From: Acridotheres tristis
Lineage: Eukaryota > Chordata > Aves > Passeriformes > Sturnidae
Assembly (NCBI GenBank): GCA_037013685.1
Contig: CM072887.1
Span: 43,761,154-43,825,153 of the forward strand
Length of the DNA: 64,000 nt
Direction of reading: 5' to 3'
The position numbers and the translations under genes were made by a program. Shown in pieces: positions 25,101 through 35,939 of this stretch (positions within the stretch are counted from its first letter, which is position 1; each line of letters begins with the position of its first letter). A model generated the notes under the pieces. It was not told the DNA's origin, made no database searches, and saw nothing but the letters and a program-made list of their open reading frames with translations.

Positions 25101-28100
25101 AATCTGAAGCACATCACACATGTGATGAGATGTAGACTTACTGCTTTGCTTTTGGGCCAGGCACCTGGGAATTTCCACAGTTTAATGTTAAGGTGCTTCC
25201 ATCCCTTCCTGAAATGCTGGATGATCAAGGTAGGGCTTCTGTGCATGTCTGAGTCTTTGCCAGGGAGCTGTGCCAGAGTGTTTGGGGATTTTATCTTAAC
25301 TGAGATATCCCTCCCTATGGCTTAACAGCTCTCATCATGCTGCCATTTCAGTTCAGTGTAACATCCATATGTTACCTTCTCCAGCTATTGATAAGGAAGA
25401 AAAGATAGTGAGGCTTTGAGCCAGACTGCATACTGTAGACACCATAAAATCCAAGACTCCTGAACAAGGCTGCATCAGTGCACTTTGCAGTTCTCAGTTC
25501 ATTAGGATGAGGTATTTTGTTGTGTTTGTGTAGCTTTTACTAAGAAGACATTCTGTGACATAGTCTCTTCCTATCATTGTTTTCCCTAATGGAGTAAGAA
25601 CAAGCAAAAAGGGAGCTCCTGTAGTCTGGGGTCAGGGGAGTTGTAGAAGTTGCCTCCTGGTACCAGCAAGGGGCTGATAATAGCCCTTGGGAATGACCTA
25701 ATTTGAAGTGAATCCTCTTTATGCTCTATGAATAGTGAGCCAATAAAATATTATGGCTCTTCATTTGAGAGCTAAGACTGGAGGATGGAAAATTTAGTTT
25801 TAATTTTATCTGAAAAGCTTGGTTTTCATAGGGGAGAATATACCAGGTTTTCCCTTCCTGTTGTGGTTTCTTTTATATTAAAAGCTAGTTGTGTTTCTTT
25901 TAATGTTGTAGAGCATCATATAATCAAGAATGAGAATACTGATTTTTAAACTATTTTGGGTTTTTTTCTTCCATCACAAAATGGTATTAGAATTTTTTTT
26001 TCTTCTTTTTTTGTTCTTTCCTCTTCTAGATCATTCCATATGTTGGGACAATACATGGTGGCCTTGTTCCTGGAGAGTTGATTGTGATACATGGGACTGT
26101 TCTTGATGATGCAGACAGGTAGAGACTATGTTGTCATGTTTTGCAGTGTCACCATGTGAGCAAGAATGTAATGGATGAAATATGTCCAGGGGTCCTACTT
26201 AGGATGGCACACAAAGCCTTGATCTAAATCTTTGTGATAGCATCAGGTTGAATGCAGGCTTAAAGGGTAATCTGAGACTAACAAAATTGATAACTGAGTA
26301 TGTTATGTGTAGGAATTAACTTAATCTGGGATGAGGAGGTATGGACTAATGCTTGTGCCCGGTAAGGGGGTTCTGTTCCCTGACTTTGTCCAAGGTTCAT
26401 TTGATATATTCTGCTGAAGGTGATGGTAGGGGGGAAGGTGGTGAACACAGTAAGTGGAGAGTTTACATTATATGGATAATGACCATTAAATAAATTAGAA
26501 CATTTATATTCACTGCAGTAGTTTATGGGAGAGCCTTTCACAGCTATGTAGGAAGAGAGGAGGATAAATGTTTGTTAGGGGATTTTTTCTTATCCAATGA
26601 CATTCGTTGTGTCTTTTTGTTCTGAGACTCCACAGTAAAACACAAATGTACCGAACCTTTGGGTAAGTTCTTGAGAGACTGAGCTGAATGTGGTTTGTCT
26701 TATTGATTAGGTTCCAGGTGGATTTACAGTGTGGCAGCAGCATAAAGCCTCGAGCTGATGTGGCGTTCCATTTCAACCCACGCTTCAGAAGGTCTGGCTG
26801 CGTTGTTTGCAACACACTGGAGAGAGAGAAGTGGGGCTGGGAGGAGATCACTTATGAGATGCCCTTTGAAAAAGGAGAGTCATTTGAGATTGTCATCATG
26901 ATTTTAAGGGATAAATTCCAGGTGAGTCTGGTTTGATTCTTCCATCTGCAGCCATTGTCAGGCCAATAAAGTAGAGGTGTTTTGTATAATTGAAATAAAT
27001 ATTGGAAGTCTAGGTGTCTCTGTTACCTAGGTACAGTCTAACTACAGAAAAGGTTAAAGCTTTTCTTTGAAGAGGTGCTAATTAAATCAGATCTTTAATT
27101 TTGTATTGCTTCCCTCCAAATTGGATGAGTAGGCAAGGAACTTCCTGCCACAGTTAATGGCTACTCCACCCTTCCCTCTGTATGTTCAAAGGGCTAATCT
27201 TGGGATAGCCTTGTTCTGTGACTAGTGTAGGACGGTCCTTTTGGAGGGGACATGTGAGGTGTATTTGTCTTGCTCTGTTAGACTGCAATAGATTCTATTA
27301 CATTGCTAATACTACATTGGTAAATGACTAGGTGTTAGAAACAATGGTGTGAAATGCAAATTCTAGTGTAGGCATATTAATCTCCCTAATAGTGACGGAG
27401 AGACTGAATCATGGATGAGCTTAGTTGATCTGATATTTCTAGGGCACTCCTGGGAGTGTTTTGTACCAAATTGTTTCTGTACCAAACCAGTGTAAACCAG
27501 AGATCTGTGCATACAATTTGATACATGGCTGGTGTAATGTATGTTTAATACAGTTTTTCTGTTTTCTTTCCTGTCTCTTTAGGTGGCTGTAAACGAAAAG
27601 CACTTGCTGCTCTACAACCACAGAATTAGCCTTGAAAAAATAGATACTCTTGGAATATATGGCAAAGTGAAGATCAAAACCATAGAGTTTGTTTCTAAGG
27701 TAAATTGTATAGATAGCTGACTTGTTTGATTCATTTCCTCTGTCCTGCTAAATGGCATAGTGGGATTTGGTGAAAAGGAGGGAAGGAGAAGCAGCTACAC
27801 AGTCCAATGTTAGTAAAGAGATTTTGGTTTCCCAACATTTCAGCATGTGATTCTCATGAGGATTTCTGTCTTCCTGTTTTAGTCTTGCAGTTAGGGGCAA
27901 GAAAGTGACAAAAGTTTACGGCTTACAAAGTTGACAGGACAGATGGTATAAGAATTGATTGGATACTTAGTCTAGGGGTGGATTAGACTTCCCAAATATT
28001 GCAGGGGCTCCAGAGTGAACTCTTGAGTATTCAGTGCTTCTAAGTGACAAGTTTAGCCATGGCTGTAGCTTTTTGTTTGGCTTTGAAATGCAAAGGTCAG

Positions 28101-31100
28101 CCACAGCTGGATCTCCTGGTGCACACTGCCCTGTTTTTCCTGCTTAACTGTTGCATGTTGTTGAATGAAGTCAGAAGAGTACATCTGTGGGGATGAGAAG
28201 ACGTGTTCTTTCTCAGACTTTGTAGCTTGACTTGCACGTGGACCAAACTGCAGTGAATCCAAAGTGAAGGCTGTGCTGTGCCTCCTCTCAGCTGCCAGCT
28301 GTGCTGCTGATAGGAAACTAACAGGGAGTTTTTCCCTGTGCGGAAGCAGACATCCTTTTGTTCTGGAAGAGTTAGACTTTTAGAACAGAAACTGAAAGTC
28401 TCTTTACCACAGGCTTCATTACATTGTGGGCAAAGCTTTTGACTCTTGCTGCCAAACACCAGGTCTCACTCAGGTCAGCAGACTAATAATTGTTTTGGTA
28501 GGAGGTGAAGCTGAGCATAATGAAGTCTAAGCTTTAAACATAGGTCTGCTATGTTTAAAGATCATTTGCAAAGCTGGTAAACAGATTTTCATGGGTCTGA
28601 TCACTTGGCCTTGGGCATGTTGCCAGAAAAATATTCCTGCGAAAGCTGTCTGCATCCTGATCTTGGAGGACTGACTCCAAGAAGAGCTTGAGGGCAAGCA
28701 GGTGCTGTAAGTTGGTTTCTGACCCAAGCACAAAACATACACTTAGTTTAATCTGTGGCTGGTGATGCTGTATGCTTTGTGGAAGGAAGGAATGGAGAAA
28801 GGCGATTCTTTCGGTTTAGTCTTTGCTTCTAATACACTTTTCTGAGGAGGAAGTTGGAGGTTTCTATTGAAATAAACAACCTGAAGACACAATATTTTGG
28901 GACTATGCTGGAACTGTCTCTGCCATGACCATGTTGCTCGTCTGTCCTTCTCACGAGAAGGGACAAGGATGTAGAGGGCTGCTTAGAATCCCAAGAACCT
29001 TGCTGTGTGGACTTGCCATACTGGTATTTCTACCTCAGTGAGGAATACTCTCTGGGTATCCTGAGGGCTTAACAGTGCTCTGACTGGTAAATAAAGATTC
29101 AAATTTTAATGAGGTGATCTTCAGAAATCTTTATTTGGCTTCAGCAGTTGATCTTCAGAACTTTTCTGTGGTTTTTGGAGTTTCTACATTTTCTATAGGG
29201 GTAGGTTTGTAGGGGTTTCTGTCTTTTTCATTGACACAGCCCTAAATTTCCATCTCAACAGTTCACCATTCAAAGCATGATGATCCTTACATTGTTCTAA
29301 ACCAACTTTATGCTAAAGTTATATGATATTAGCAATGACACCTCAATATCTCTCTTTCTGCAGTCTTTACAAGGCTCTCAGCCGTCGTCTTTAGGAGTAA
29401 CAAAGATAAGCACAGAAAATGTACGTATGTTTGTACAAGGTTGAATGAATCTCCTTGTTGTCTGATAAGCTAGATAATGTTCTTTTCTTCTCTTGTAGGG
29501 GGAAATGCCAAATGGTTCAGAATTGGTAAGTGTTTCCTGTAGATTTGTGGCAAATGTAGAATACAAAAATTAAAAATACAGTTATTAATGAAAAGAAATG
29601 CACAAAAGATAAGAAGAAAGATCATCAGTGAGGTTTTGTAGAGGTTAATCCTCTTCTCTGCTGCTAGTACAGATGAGACTCTCGCTAAATCATTTAGAAA
29701 ACCCAAAAGGTAAACACAGCATCCACAACCATAAACAAAGATATTAAAAGTGAAGTATCTGATGTTTTAATGGACCAAGTCATATTCACAATTTTCTCTC
29801 AAATAGGCATACTCTGTTTTCTCTACCTTAGGGAATACCTGCAAAGCAAAAGTATTCTGCAGTCATATTATGTTAACGTGTGGAGCCTGTCTCTTGCTGA
29901 CAGATCCCTGTGTACACTTTAGGTAGCTGCAATGCAATGCAAGCATTGCACCTTAGGGGTGGAACTTGCACCCAGCTAACATGGAATATAGATGGAGTGA
30001 GTACTCATCTTTTTGCAAAAACCTGCGCGGGTGGACTGTATCCACACTGGAGCAAGGACCACACTCCAACTGAAAAGGGGTTGAAGCCAGGAATATATAC
30101 AAATAGAATTTGTGGAGAAGGTGAAATTGCAGTAGTGCCATAATTTTAAATGCTTTGTCACTTGATAGCCTGCCTTCTTCAGTCCGCTTTTTAAAACTAA
30201 GTAACACGCAATACTGTAATTTTCAAGTGGTGGACTTCAGCAAAAACATAAAAGTGAAGTGCATTCCCTTCTTTTCCCTGGATAAAAATAACTTCTAACA
30301 CAATGAAAAATAAGACAAATAAAATACTTGCACTGTCTATCATTATGAACTGCTGCCAGGAGGATAGAATATTTAGTGACTCTACTTCTAATATTTGTGT
30401 GACCTGGGACAACAGCACACCTTAGCATGAGTCTTACTCTTTAAAGCAAGACTGATAATTCCAGGGATTAGAAGTTAGGTATAAGTCTGAATAATGACGT
30501 GATATGAATTTAAACTATTACAGGGAGTTTCATGCTTACTTTTTCTTCCTTTTTTCATTCCCTTTCTTCCCCTCCTTCCACTATTAGTGGTGGCAGAAGT
30601 AGTTGTAAATAATGTTTGTTTTCAACCCAAGGTGGTAGTCTAAATTAAAACCCAATACATTGATGTATATATCTCAGTGTAAGTTTTCCACCTTAGTATT
30701 AGGATCCTGCAACATGCTGGTAGGAATAACTTTAGCTCTAACTGCAGATTTGCAATTGTAGGCCAAAATTTCTTCCTGCCATAGTAAAGCTCAGCTTGTA
30801 TTAAAAAAAGTGAAAAAAGTAAGTCACAGTCAAAATGTTTACTGGGGATGTACTTCTAGGGTGTTCCTTATGTTGGGAAACTTGATACTGCACTTCATCC
30901 AGGATGCACAATTGCCATTAAAGGAGAAGTGAATAAAAACGCAAAGAGGTATGTATTACTGGGGTTTTTTTCTGTTATTTAACCGAGGTGCTCTTGAGAA
31001 TGAGTAGGCTTTTCTATTGCCTCTGTATATCCTTACTGACTTGCAACTTTGCATCTGGAATCACCTGAAACTACAGTGCAGTTTCCTCAGGAACCAGCAG

Positions 31101-33580
31101 GATTACTGCTTCAGAGAAGACTTAAAAAAGCAGCTCTGTTGTGAAAAGTGAAGGTAAAACCTGAGTGTCTTACCTACTGAATCTGTGTCATTCACAAATT
31201 TGTGTGCTTGTTCAGGGCTTTCCATTGTGCAGGAAGCGTGAGCAAATGTACTGTACAGAGGGGGCTTTTATTCTAAAGAGATCCAAGAGTAAGGATCTGG
31301 CAGAAATAGGTGAAACATAAGTGAGGCGAGTTGCTGGTGTGCTGTAAAGCTGCATGTTACAAAATTTCTCTGACAAACCTGCTTGGAATAAGCATGAAGG
31401 TGCCTAACTGACAATAACTGAGTGATGAAAGTGATTAACTGAATTAAGAAGGATGGAGTGCCTCTCTAAGAGGAAAGGCCAAGAGAACTGGGATTGCTCA
31501 GCCTGGGGAAAAAAGTCAAAATGGAGCTGGGCAATTGTCTGCGTTTCAGCATGCTCTTTACTTGAAGGGTGTTTTTGGCTCTGCAAAAACATGCCTAAAA
31601 ATGAAGCAATTAATGAGAAACGAAAATTACGAGAAGCATGTTTTTGCATTGTGTGTGTGTATTGCGCTCCTGCTTCCTCAGGGCATGTTTCTTCCCTGCA
31701 GTTGAAAAGCATTCAGAATTCATACTGGAATCCAAGTTCTGGAATCTTCATCCACAAAGTTTGGATGGACTTCAAATTGAATAGGATAATTAATACTTAG
31801 AGAGTAGCATTTCTTTTCCTTCTTTTGGCTTGAAAAGTTTATTAGCACTTTTCAAGTGCTGAATGTGCTCAGATGCATATAAGTATGAAGAGGTTTGGCT
31901 GTTAAAGCATGCAGGTTGTCTACTTTTTATGTTTATGCTTTTAAACCTATATATTTATATAGAGTTTATATCTTTTGCTCAATTCACACAGCTGTAGATG
32001 TTTCTTTTTCTTGGTGACAAATAGAACATCACAGCTTGGAAGTGTTGCAATATTTCCTATGTGGACTGAGTAATTCTCAAAAGAGGGCAACAGTCTGACA
32101 GCTGGAGCTAACTTGGGTGGGGAGAGAATATTTTTTTCTTCAAATGCAGTAAGGTCTTTGCCACAGGTTGAAGCATTCATTTGAATTTGAATGACTGTTC
32201 CTTCTGATCACCCTTCTCCAGAGCTCCCCTTTAGTAACCCTGTTTGGTGGGTATGTCTGAGACAACAGAGTATTCACTCAGCCTAGGCAGAGCTTTGCTG
32301 CCTACAAAACAACATTTTGTATGCGTGGCATCCCAGCAGTCTTAAATGCGTGAAAAGAATCCTTGAACTTTTCCTTAGAGTCCAACCAGTTTGTTGGCAG
32401 AAAGAATATGATGTCTTTAGGTAAAATGAAGCCTCCCACTCTGCATTGCCTGAGTGGAAGAGGTGGGGGAGCAGGCAGCTCCGTATGTTCATGTGAGAAT
32501 GCTGCTTCCTAGTGCAGAAGGGGAGCAGCTCTTGGCTCAATAGCTTCTTGCTGAGACATGTACAGAAAGCTGTGAGTGATGAAGTGAATCTAGCAGGGTC
32601 ATGTCCTACATTTTCTGCCTCCAGCAAAGGTTTCTGTGCAGAGGAGACAAGTGCATGCTGGCTGGCTGCCTGCTTGGTTCTTCAGGTGAATCACACTCCT
32701 GGCTCCCAAACAGCCTGAGTATTGGCTAAGGACTTGGTAAATGGCGTTGACTGCTGTTGTTGTGTCTAAACCCTTGGTGCAGTAAACTTTAAAAAAAATA
32801 TCTTCCAGCTTTGCTATAAATCTGAGACCAAGTGGATCAAAGGACATTGCTTTTCATCTGAATCCCCGAATGAAAAATAAAGTTTTTGTAAGAAACTCCT
32901 ACCTTCATGACAGCTGGGGAGAAGAAGAAAAGGAAGTTGCTAGCTTCCCTTTCAGTCCAGGGATGTACTTTGAGGTAAGATTAACTGAAAGAGCGTCAAA
33001 CTGAAAAATCTGCCAAACAGATTAACATTGGTGTTTAAATGTCCTATTACTAATACAGATTTAAATAAAAGTGCTATTCCTGCATTTCATGTCTTGAAAA
33101 TTCTTAGGATTAAATGGGACCATAGAAAGCAGAGATTTGTCTTTATTTAGTAACAGTTGTAAGTAGTTGCAAAAATTCAATCTGTGCTAAGAGGAAATTT
33201 AAATTAAATTGAGTTGGACATGATGATCCTTATGATCCCTTGCAATTTAAGTTATTCTATGATTCTGTGGATTTTAGTGATGCCCCATTTTTGTTTTTAA
33301 ATGTTGCTTTTGTGTGGAACATTCTCTGTTAACAGAAACACATCTTGCCCAAATCTATGCTAGGTCATCACATTGTTTTTTACATCTTACCTGAGCTTAA
33401 ATCTTAACTGTTTCCCTTCTTGCTTTCCAGCTGATTATTTTCTGTGATGCCTACCAGTTCAAAGTTGCTATTAACGGTGTTCACACTCTGGAGTACAAGC
33501 ATCGTTTTAAACAACTTGAAAAGATCAACCTGGTGGAAGTTACGGGAGATGTTCACTTGTTGGATGTGAAGAGCTGGTAG
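22079..33580 (+). CDS. LGALS8: LGALS8, galectin-8 (tandem-repeat galectin, 339 aa)
   Basis: Beta-galactoside-binding lectin with two carbohydrate-recognition domains (CRDs). It acts outside the cell in adhesion and in the cytosol as a sensor of damaged vesicles that recruits NDP52 (known for mammals). Coding exons: 22079-22192, 26030-26118, 26711-26921, 27583-27699, 29364-29420, 29499-29525, 30860-30948, 32809-32974 and 33431-33580; together 1020 nt. N-CRD: about residues 39-175, with H88, N90, R92 (HFNPR), N102, W109 and E112. R68, Q70 and R82 match human R45, Q47 and R59; R59 gives affinity for 3'-sialylated or sulfated glycans. The linker is about 28 residues (178-205). C-CRD: about 206-339, with H251, N253, R255, N264, W271 and E274, ending LLDVKSW as in human. 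The ATG at 22079 is the first after an in-frame TGA at 22052-22054. Oddities: a repeat-built N-terminal extension, and W111 where human has Arg. Confidence 0.97.
23117..23450 (+). other. C-poor, purine-rich block in LGALS8 intron
   Basis: About 330 bases with frequent GGA, GAGA and AAG strings and few cytosines on the plus strand, ending about 420 bases before the candidate alternative exon. There is no exact repeat unit. Confidence 0.55.
23876..24046 (+). CDS. Candidate alternative terminal exon of LGALS8 (94-aa product without CRD)
   Basis: A good acceptor (ggcattttcttttag, 23875) is followed by 56 open codons and TGA, in the same phase (0) left by the first coding exon. The exon begins [20 protein letters not shown] and ends [11 protein letters not shown]. 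Joined to the first coding exon it gives 94 residues, acidic, with a leucine-rich stretch and no galectin fold. A canonical AATAAA follows at 24179 and another at 24434. I do not recognise the sequence in any family. It could also be a chance open frame in a purine-rich intron, or the last exon of a small unrelated gene sharing the LGALS8 promoter. Confidence 0.35.
   Translation, partial: EEYNLQDLSNSVDIDQLALELSFGGLEDRQNDGRSCHVTSTTLINEEKEVEEHLET
24179..24184 (+). terminator. Candidate poly(A) signal after the alternative exon
   Basis: AATAAA 133 nt downstream of the TGA at 24044-24046. It is consistent with use of 23876-24046 as a terminal exon, but such hexamers are common in AT-rich introns. 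Confidence 0.3.
24185..26029 (+). other. LGALS8 intron sequence before the first N-CRD exon
   Basis: AT-rich, with a pyrimidine-rich acceptor region (25990-26029). No repeat family or exon is recognised apart from the poly(A)-like hexamers at 24434 and 24880. Confidence 0.5.
26030..26118 (+). CDS. LGALS8: LGALS8 exon: start of N-CRD
   Basis: Acceptor cctcttctag, donor ACAG|gtagag. Begins [19 protein letters not shown] and ends DDADR with the Arg codon split. Aligns with human VIPFVGTI...DADR. Confidence 0.95.
26711..26921 (+). CDS. LGALS8: LGALS8 exon: N-CRD core
   Basis: Acceptor attgattag, donor CCAG|gtgagt. Carries the sugar-binding set H88-F-N-P-R92, N102, W109 and E112, and the loop IKPRAD whose Arg (82) equals human R59. 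The motif reads WGWEE where human has WGREE. Confidence 0.97.
27583..27699 (+). CDS. LGALS8: LGALS8 exon: end of N-CRD
   Basis: Acceptor ctctttag, donor TAAG|gtaaat. Begins [20 protein letters not shown] and contains DTLGIYGKV, the conserved last strands of the N-CRD. In frame, 39 codons. Confidence 0.96.
27700..29363 (+). other. LGALS8 intron before the linker exons
   Basis: No exon or repeat family was recognised. A 120-codon antisense open frame at 28097-28459 has no splice or family support. Confidence 0.5.
29364..29420 (+). CDS. LGALS8: LGALS8 linker exon 1
   Basis: Acceptor ttctgcag, donor AAAT|gtacgt. Reads [19 protein letters not shown], matching human [20 protein letters not shown] in position and pattern. 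19 codons. Confidence 0.93.
29499..29525 (+). CDS. LGALS8: LGALS8 linker micro-exon (27 nt)
   Basis: Acceptor tcttgtag, donor ATTG|gtaagt. Reads GEMPNGSEL. Its length is divisible by three and it is flanked by phase-0 junctions, so it can be skipped without a frameshift. The mammalian gene also varies its linker here. Confidence 0.85.
29526..30859 (+). other. LGALS8 intron between linker and C-CRD
   Basis: No additional linker exon was recognised. An inverted repeat (tgcaatgc-aa-gcattgca, 29933-29950) lies here. The 77-codon frame at 29910-30143 shows no galectin similarity. Confidence 0.5.
30860..30948 (+). CDS. LGALS8: LGALS8 exon: start of C-CRD
   Basis: Acceptor tacttctag, donor AGAG|gtatgt. 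Begins [20 protein letters not shown] and ends KGEVNKNAK. Aligns with human LPFAARLNTPMGPGRTVVV. Confidence 0.95.
30949..32808 (+). other. LGALS8 intron within the C-CRD
   Basis: Contains the CR1 fragment at 31453-31515. Otherwise no exon or repeat family was recognised. Confidence 0.5.
31453..31515 (+). mobile_element. CR1 LINE fragment
   Basis: 'tggagtgcctctctaagaggaa' followed by 'gagaactgggattgctcagcctgggga' matches the internal CR1 3' segment. Short degraded piece in an LGALS8 intron. (Stretches over 20 bases are abbreviated: key block 31485-31505.). Confidence 0.6.
32809..32974 (+). CDS. LGALS8: LGALS8 exon: C-CRD core
   Basis: Acceptor tatcttccag, donor TGAG|gtaaga. Carries HLNPR (251-255), VRNS with N264, and SWGEEE (W271, E274), then [11 protein letters not shown] as in human. 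Confidence 0.97.
33211..33270 (+). mobile_element. CR1 LINE 3'-end fragment
   Basis: 'gttggacatgatgatcctta' followed by 'ttattctatgattctgtgg' is the CR1 3' terminus with its short direct tail. It lies in the last LGALS8 intron. Confidence 0.75.
33431..33580 (+). CDS. LGALS8: LGALS8 last coding exon
   Basis: Acceptor cttgctttccag, stop TAG 33578-33580. Begins [20 protein letters not shown], contains EYKHRFKQL and ends VHLLDVKSW. This matches the human C-terminus, HLLEVRSW. Confidence 0.97.
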   Translation: MIIFCDAYQFKVAINGVHTLEYKHRFKQLEKINLVEVTGDVHLLDVKSW

Positions 33581-34678
33581 TTCTTTTCAACCTGTACTAA
33601 AAGAATTTAACCTCTTCTAATGACAGTGCCTCCTTGTCAAGTACAAACAGGTGCTGACTCATGCTGAGCCTGCCTTTAATCTATCTAGGCTTTTGCATTT
33701 GCCTCTCTGAGTTAGGCAAGAATCAGAAATGCTAAATGCAAATTTAAATCCTTCTCTAGTTTACAGTTTCCTGGCAAGCTAAGTCAGTGTTTGCTCAGAT
33801 AAATCTCCTATGTTACTGAACCTAGCAATATGAAAATGCTGCATCATACTGTGTCTAACAACTGCACTCTGTATGTTTAAGTTAAACTATCATTTGGCAT
33901 TCCTTGATTAGATCCATTCAATATTGTGAAGTAGTAATGAGACTGGAATAGGATCCAAAGATACAGTTATCCACCTCCAAAGGGATGTTTATAATTTATT
34001 TAAGGGAGAACAAAGGATTATAATTTTCTATATCTTAATTTATGTTAGCACCTATAACCTTTACTATGAGGCTGGATTAAGCAAACAGTTGACCCCTTAC
34101 TTTTGGCAAAGGGCAAGGAGTTTGATCTTACCTCTTAGCCTGCTGCTGCAATAGCACCTTCTCTGACACTTACAGTTATGTCACCTCCTGCTTACAAGGA
34201 CCCAAGGTCTCTAGCTTTTAGTTTTTCAAAGTGGAACACGGGAAAGTGATTTAGCTGGTTTCAGTTATATGAACTTCTGAAAGCTTGTTTGATCTGAAGT
34301 GGCTCCTTACTGGCTTAAGAATCCTTAGGGTCTAAAGAAGATGTTTGGGGGTTTCATTTTAAAAATATGTCTGAATCCAGCTAGTCCAGGTAGGGTTTCA
34401 GCTGAAATGGCACTCGACTACTCAGCAGTGGACTAGAGAATGGATCTTTTTTCAGTCTTGTGTTAAAATACTATCTATGTGAAATAACCTGTTCCTATTC
34501 AGTTTTCCGTACAAATGTCAGTCTTTTTATATTCTTTTTAAAAATAAGTTACTACTGGTTGTCAATATATGCCTGAAGGATCCCTGTATACCTTAAGACT
34601 GCTAAAACTGAAGCAATTTCGGTAATAATATGTACACTAAAGACTTCAAGTGACCAGATTTAATGTATAAAAAGCATA

Positions 34679-34684
34679 AATAAA
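34679..34684 (+). terminator. LGALS8 poly(A) signal
   Basis: AATAAA 1.1 kb downstream of the stop, in the run 'gcataaataaaaac'. It predicts a 3' end near 34700 and about 1 kb of spacer before the HEATR1 3' end. Confidence 0.6.
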
Positions 34685-34699
34685 AACATATGTGAACTC

Positions 34700-35715
34700 T
34701 GCTTTTTTCCAAGTGTAGCTAAGTAGCTATGATCTCTTTTTGGCTCATTACCTTTCTTTGTTATTGTCTTACCAGTATCTCCAAGTTGGTAAAGTGACCC
34801 TGTCTGGAGAACCATTTCCACATCAAGGAATTAGTGATCCACAGAGCCGTTAACCTGAGCAGGCGCTGGGGCTGGGCTGTGGCCGTGCTGGGGTGGCCTT
34901 CAGGACAGTGCTGTGCTGTGTTGTGCTGTACATACCCCTTGGCTGCAGGATAAACTCATTGGAGCACAGGAGCTGGTAAGCAGCTCCTCATGGCACTAAC
35001 ACCACCTTGCCTTTAGCTAAGAGTTCAGCAGATGTTCTCATGGGAATGTCATTTTTGTTTGGCAGCAGACACAATTAACAGTTTTAAGAAAATCCTGTAA
35101 GAGCTTATCTTTCCACATATGGAATCTATATGACATGCTGCACCCTGGGCAGAGGCTCATTCACAGCACCCAGTGAGATGTAAGATTATTCTCTGTATAG
35201 TGTCAGTTCTACCTCATTGCATTTTTTAAACCCTATTTTATAGAGTTTGAGTGTCTTAGTACCAGTGCAATGAACCAGCACCTCATGGTGCAAAACAAGT
35301 AGTTATTTTTTGGGTAAATTCATTATCATAGCAAGCAATTTATTCTTGAACTTCAGCCAATTAGCAGCAGTTTTTAAAGACTGTAAAACAGATTTAGTTC
35401 CTACATGAATCATAGTTTCTTGGAACTTCTTTTTCAGTATCTTCAATGGGTATACTTTTTACTTCCCTACAGACGACAGAAAAAACAGATTCTCAGGTTT
35501 GCAATGCATTGGGCCAGTGAGGACCATGCTTGGAGCATGACAATCCTTCCACTGGGACAGTAACTGTAAATCCCAAGCACAGTGGAATTCAGCGAGTCTC
35601 ACATGTTGTTACTCAGGATTTGTTCATAGCCTGTGTCCAGTTTCCCACTGTTAAGAAAAGAGCAGTTAAGGAAAAGTCATAAGAAATGTCCCCACTCCAT
35701 CCAGAAATGATAAAG
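34700..35715. other. Tail-to-tail spacer between LGALS8 and HEATR1
   Basis: Contains a G/C-richer patch at 34855-34950 with ctgtgctgtg-type runs. No gene was recognised. Both flanking genes end here in opposite directions. Confidence 0.55.
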
Positions 35716-35732
35716 CAAGATTCTTAAAATAT

Positions 35733-35738
35733 TTTATT
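35733..35738 (-). terminator. HEATR1 poly(A) signal
   Basis: TTTATT on the plus strand, i.e. AATAAA on the minus strand, 113 nt past the HEATR1 stop. It implies a short 3' UTR of about 130 nt. Confidence 0.65.
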
Positions 35739-35850
35739 AAAAAGTTAAAATCTTGTCTCTGATAAAAATTGTTATAACAGCTTGCCTGTAACACCTGAAT
35801 GTGTAAAGCTAACACAATTCAGACAAAATTTGAAAATGAAGGGCATAAAC

Positions 35851-35939
35851 TTAGAAGTAGCTTTGGAGTGGTTCTCCCAAAATGACTTCCAGTTGTTGAA
35901 TTGTCTTCTGACACTGCTGTTCAACTTCTTCACATTCAT
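35851..35939 (-). CDS. HEATR1: HEATR1 last coding exon
   Basis: Reads (D)ECEEVEQQCQ to ILGEPLQSYF, stop TAA at 35853-35851. Acceptor ttcttctag. The ending is nearly identical to human. Confidence 0.96.

Noticed and set aside
28097..28459. 120-codon antisense frame in an LGALS8 intron
   Set aside because: No splice signals, no family similarity and no promoter; chance frame.
29910..30143. Possible extra linker exon of LGALS8
   Set aside because: No good donor in the right phase, and no similarity to the mammalian long linker.
31453..31800. 115-codon plus-strand frame in an LGALS8 intron
   Set aside because: It starts in a CR1 fragment and continues into unrelated intron; no galectin or other similarity.
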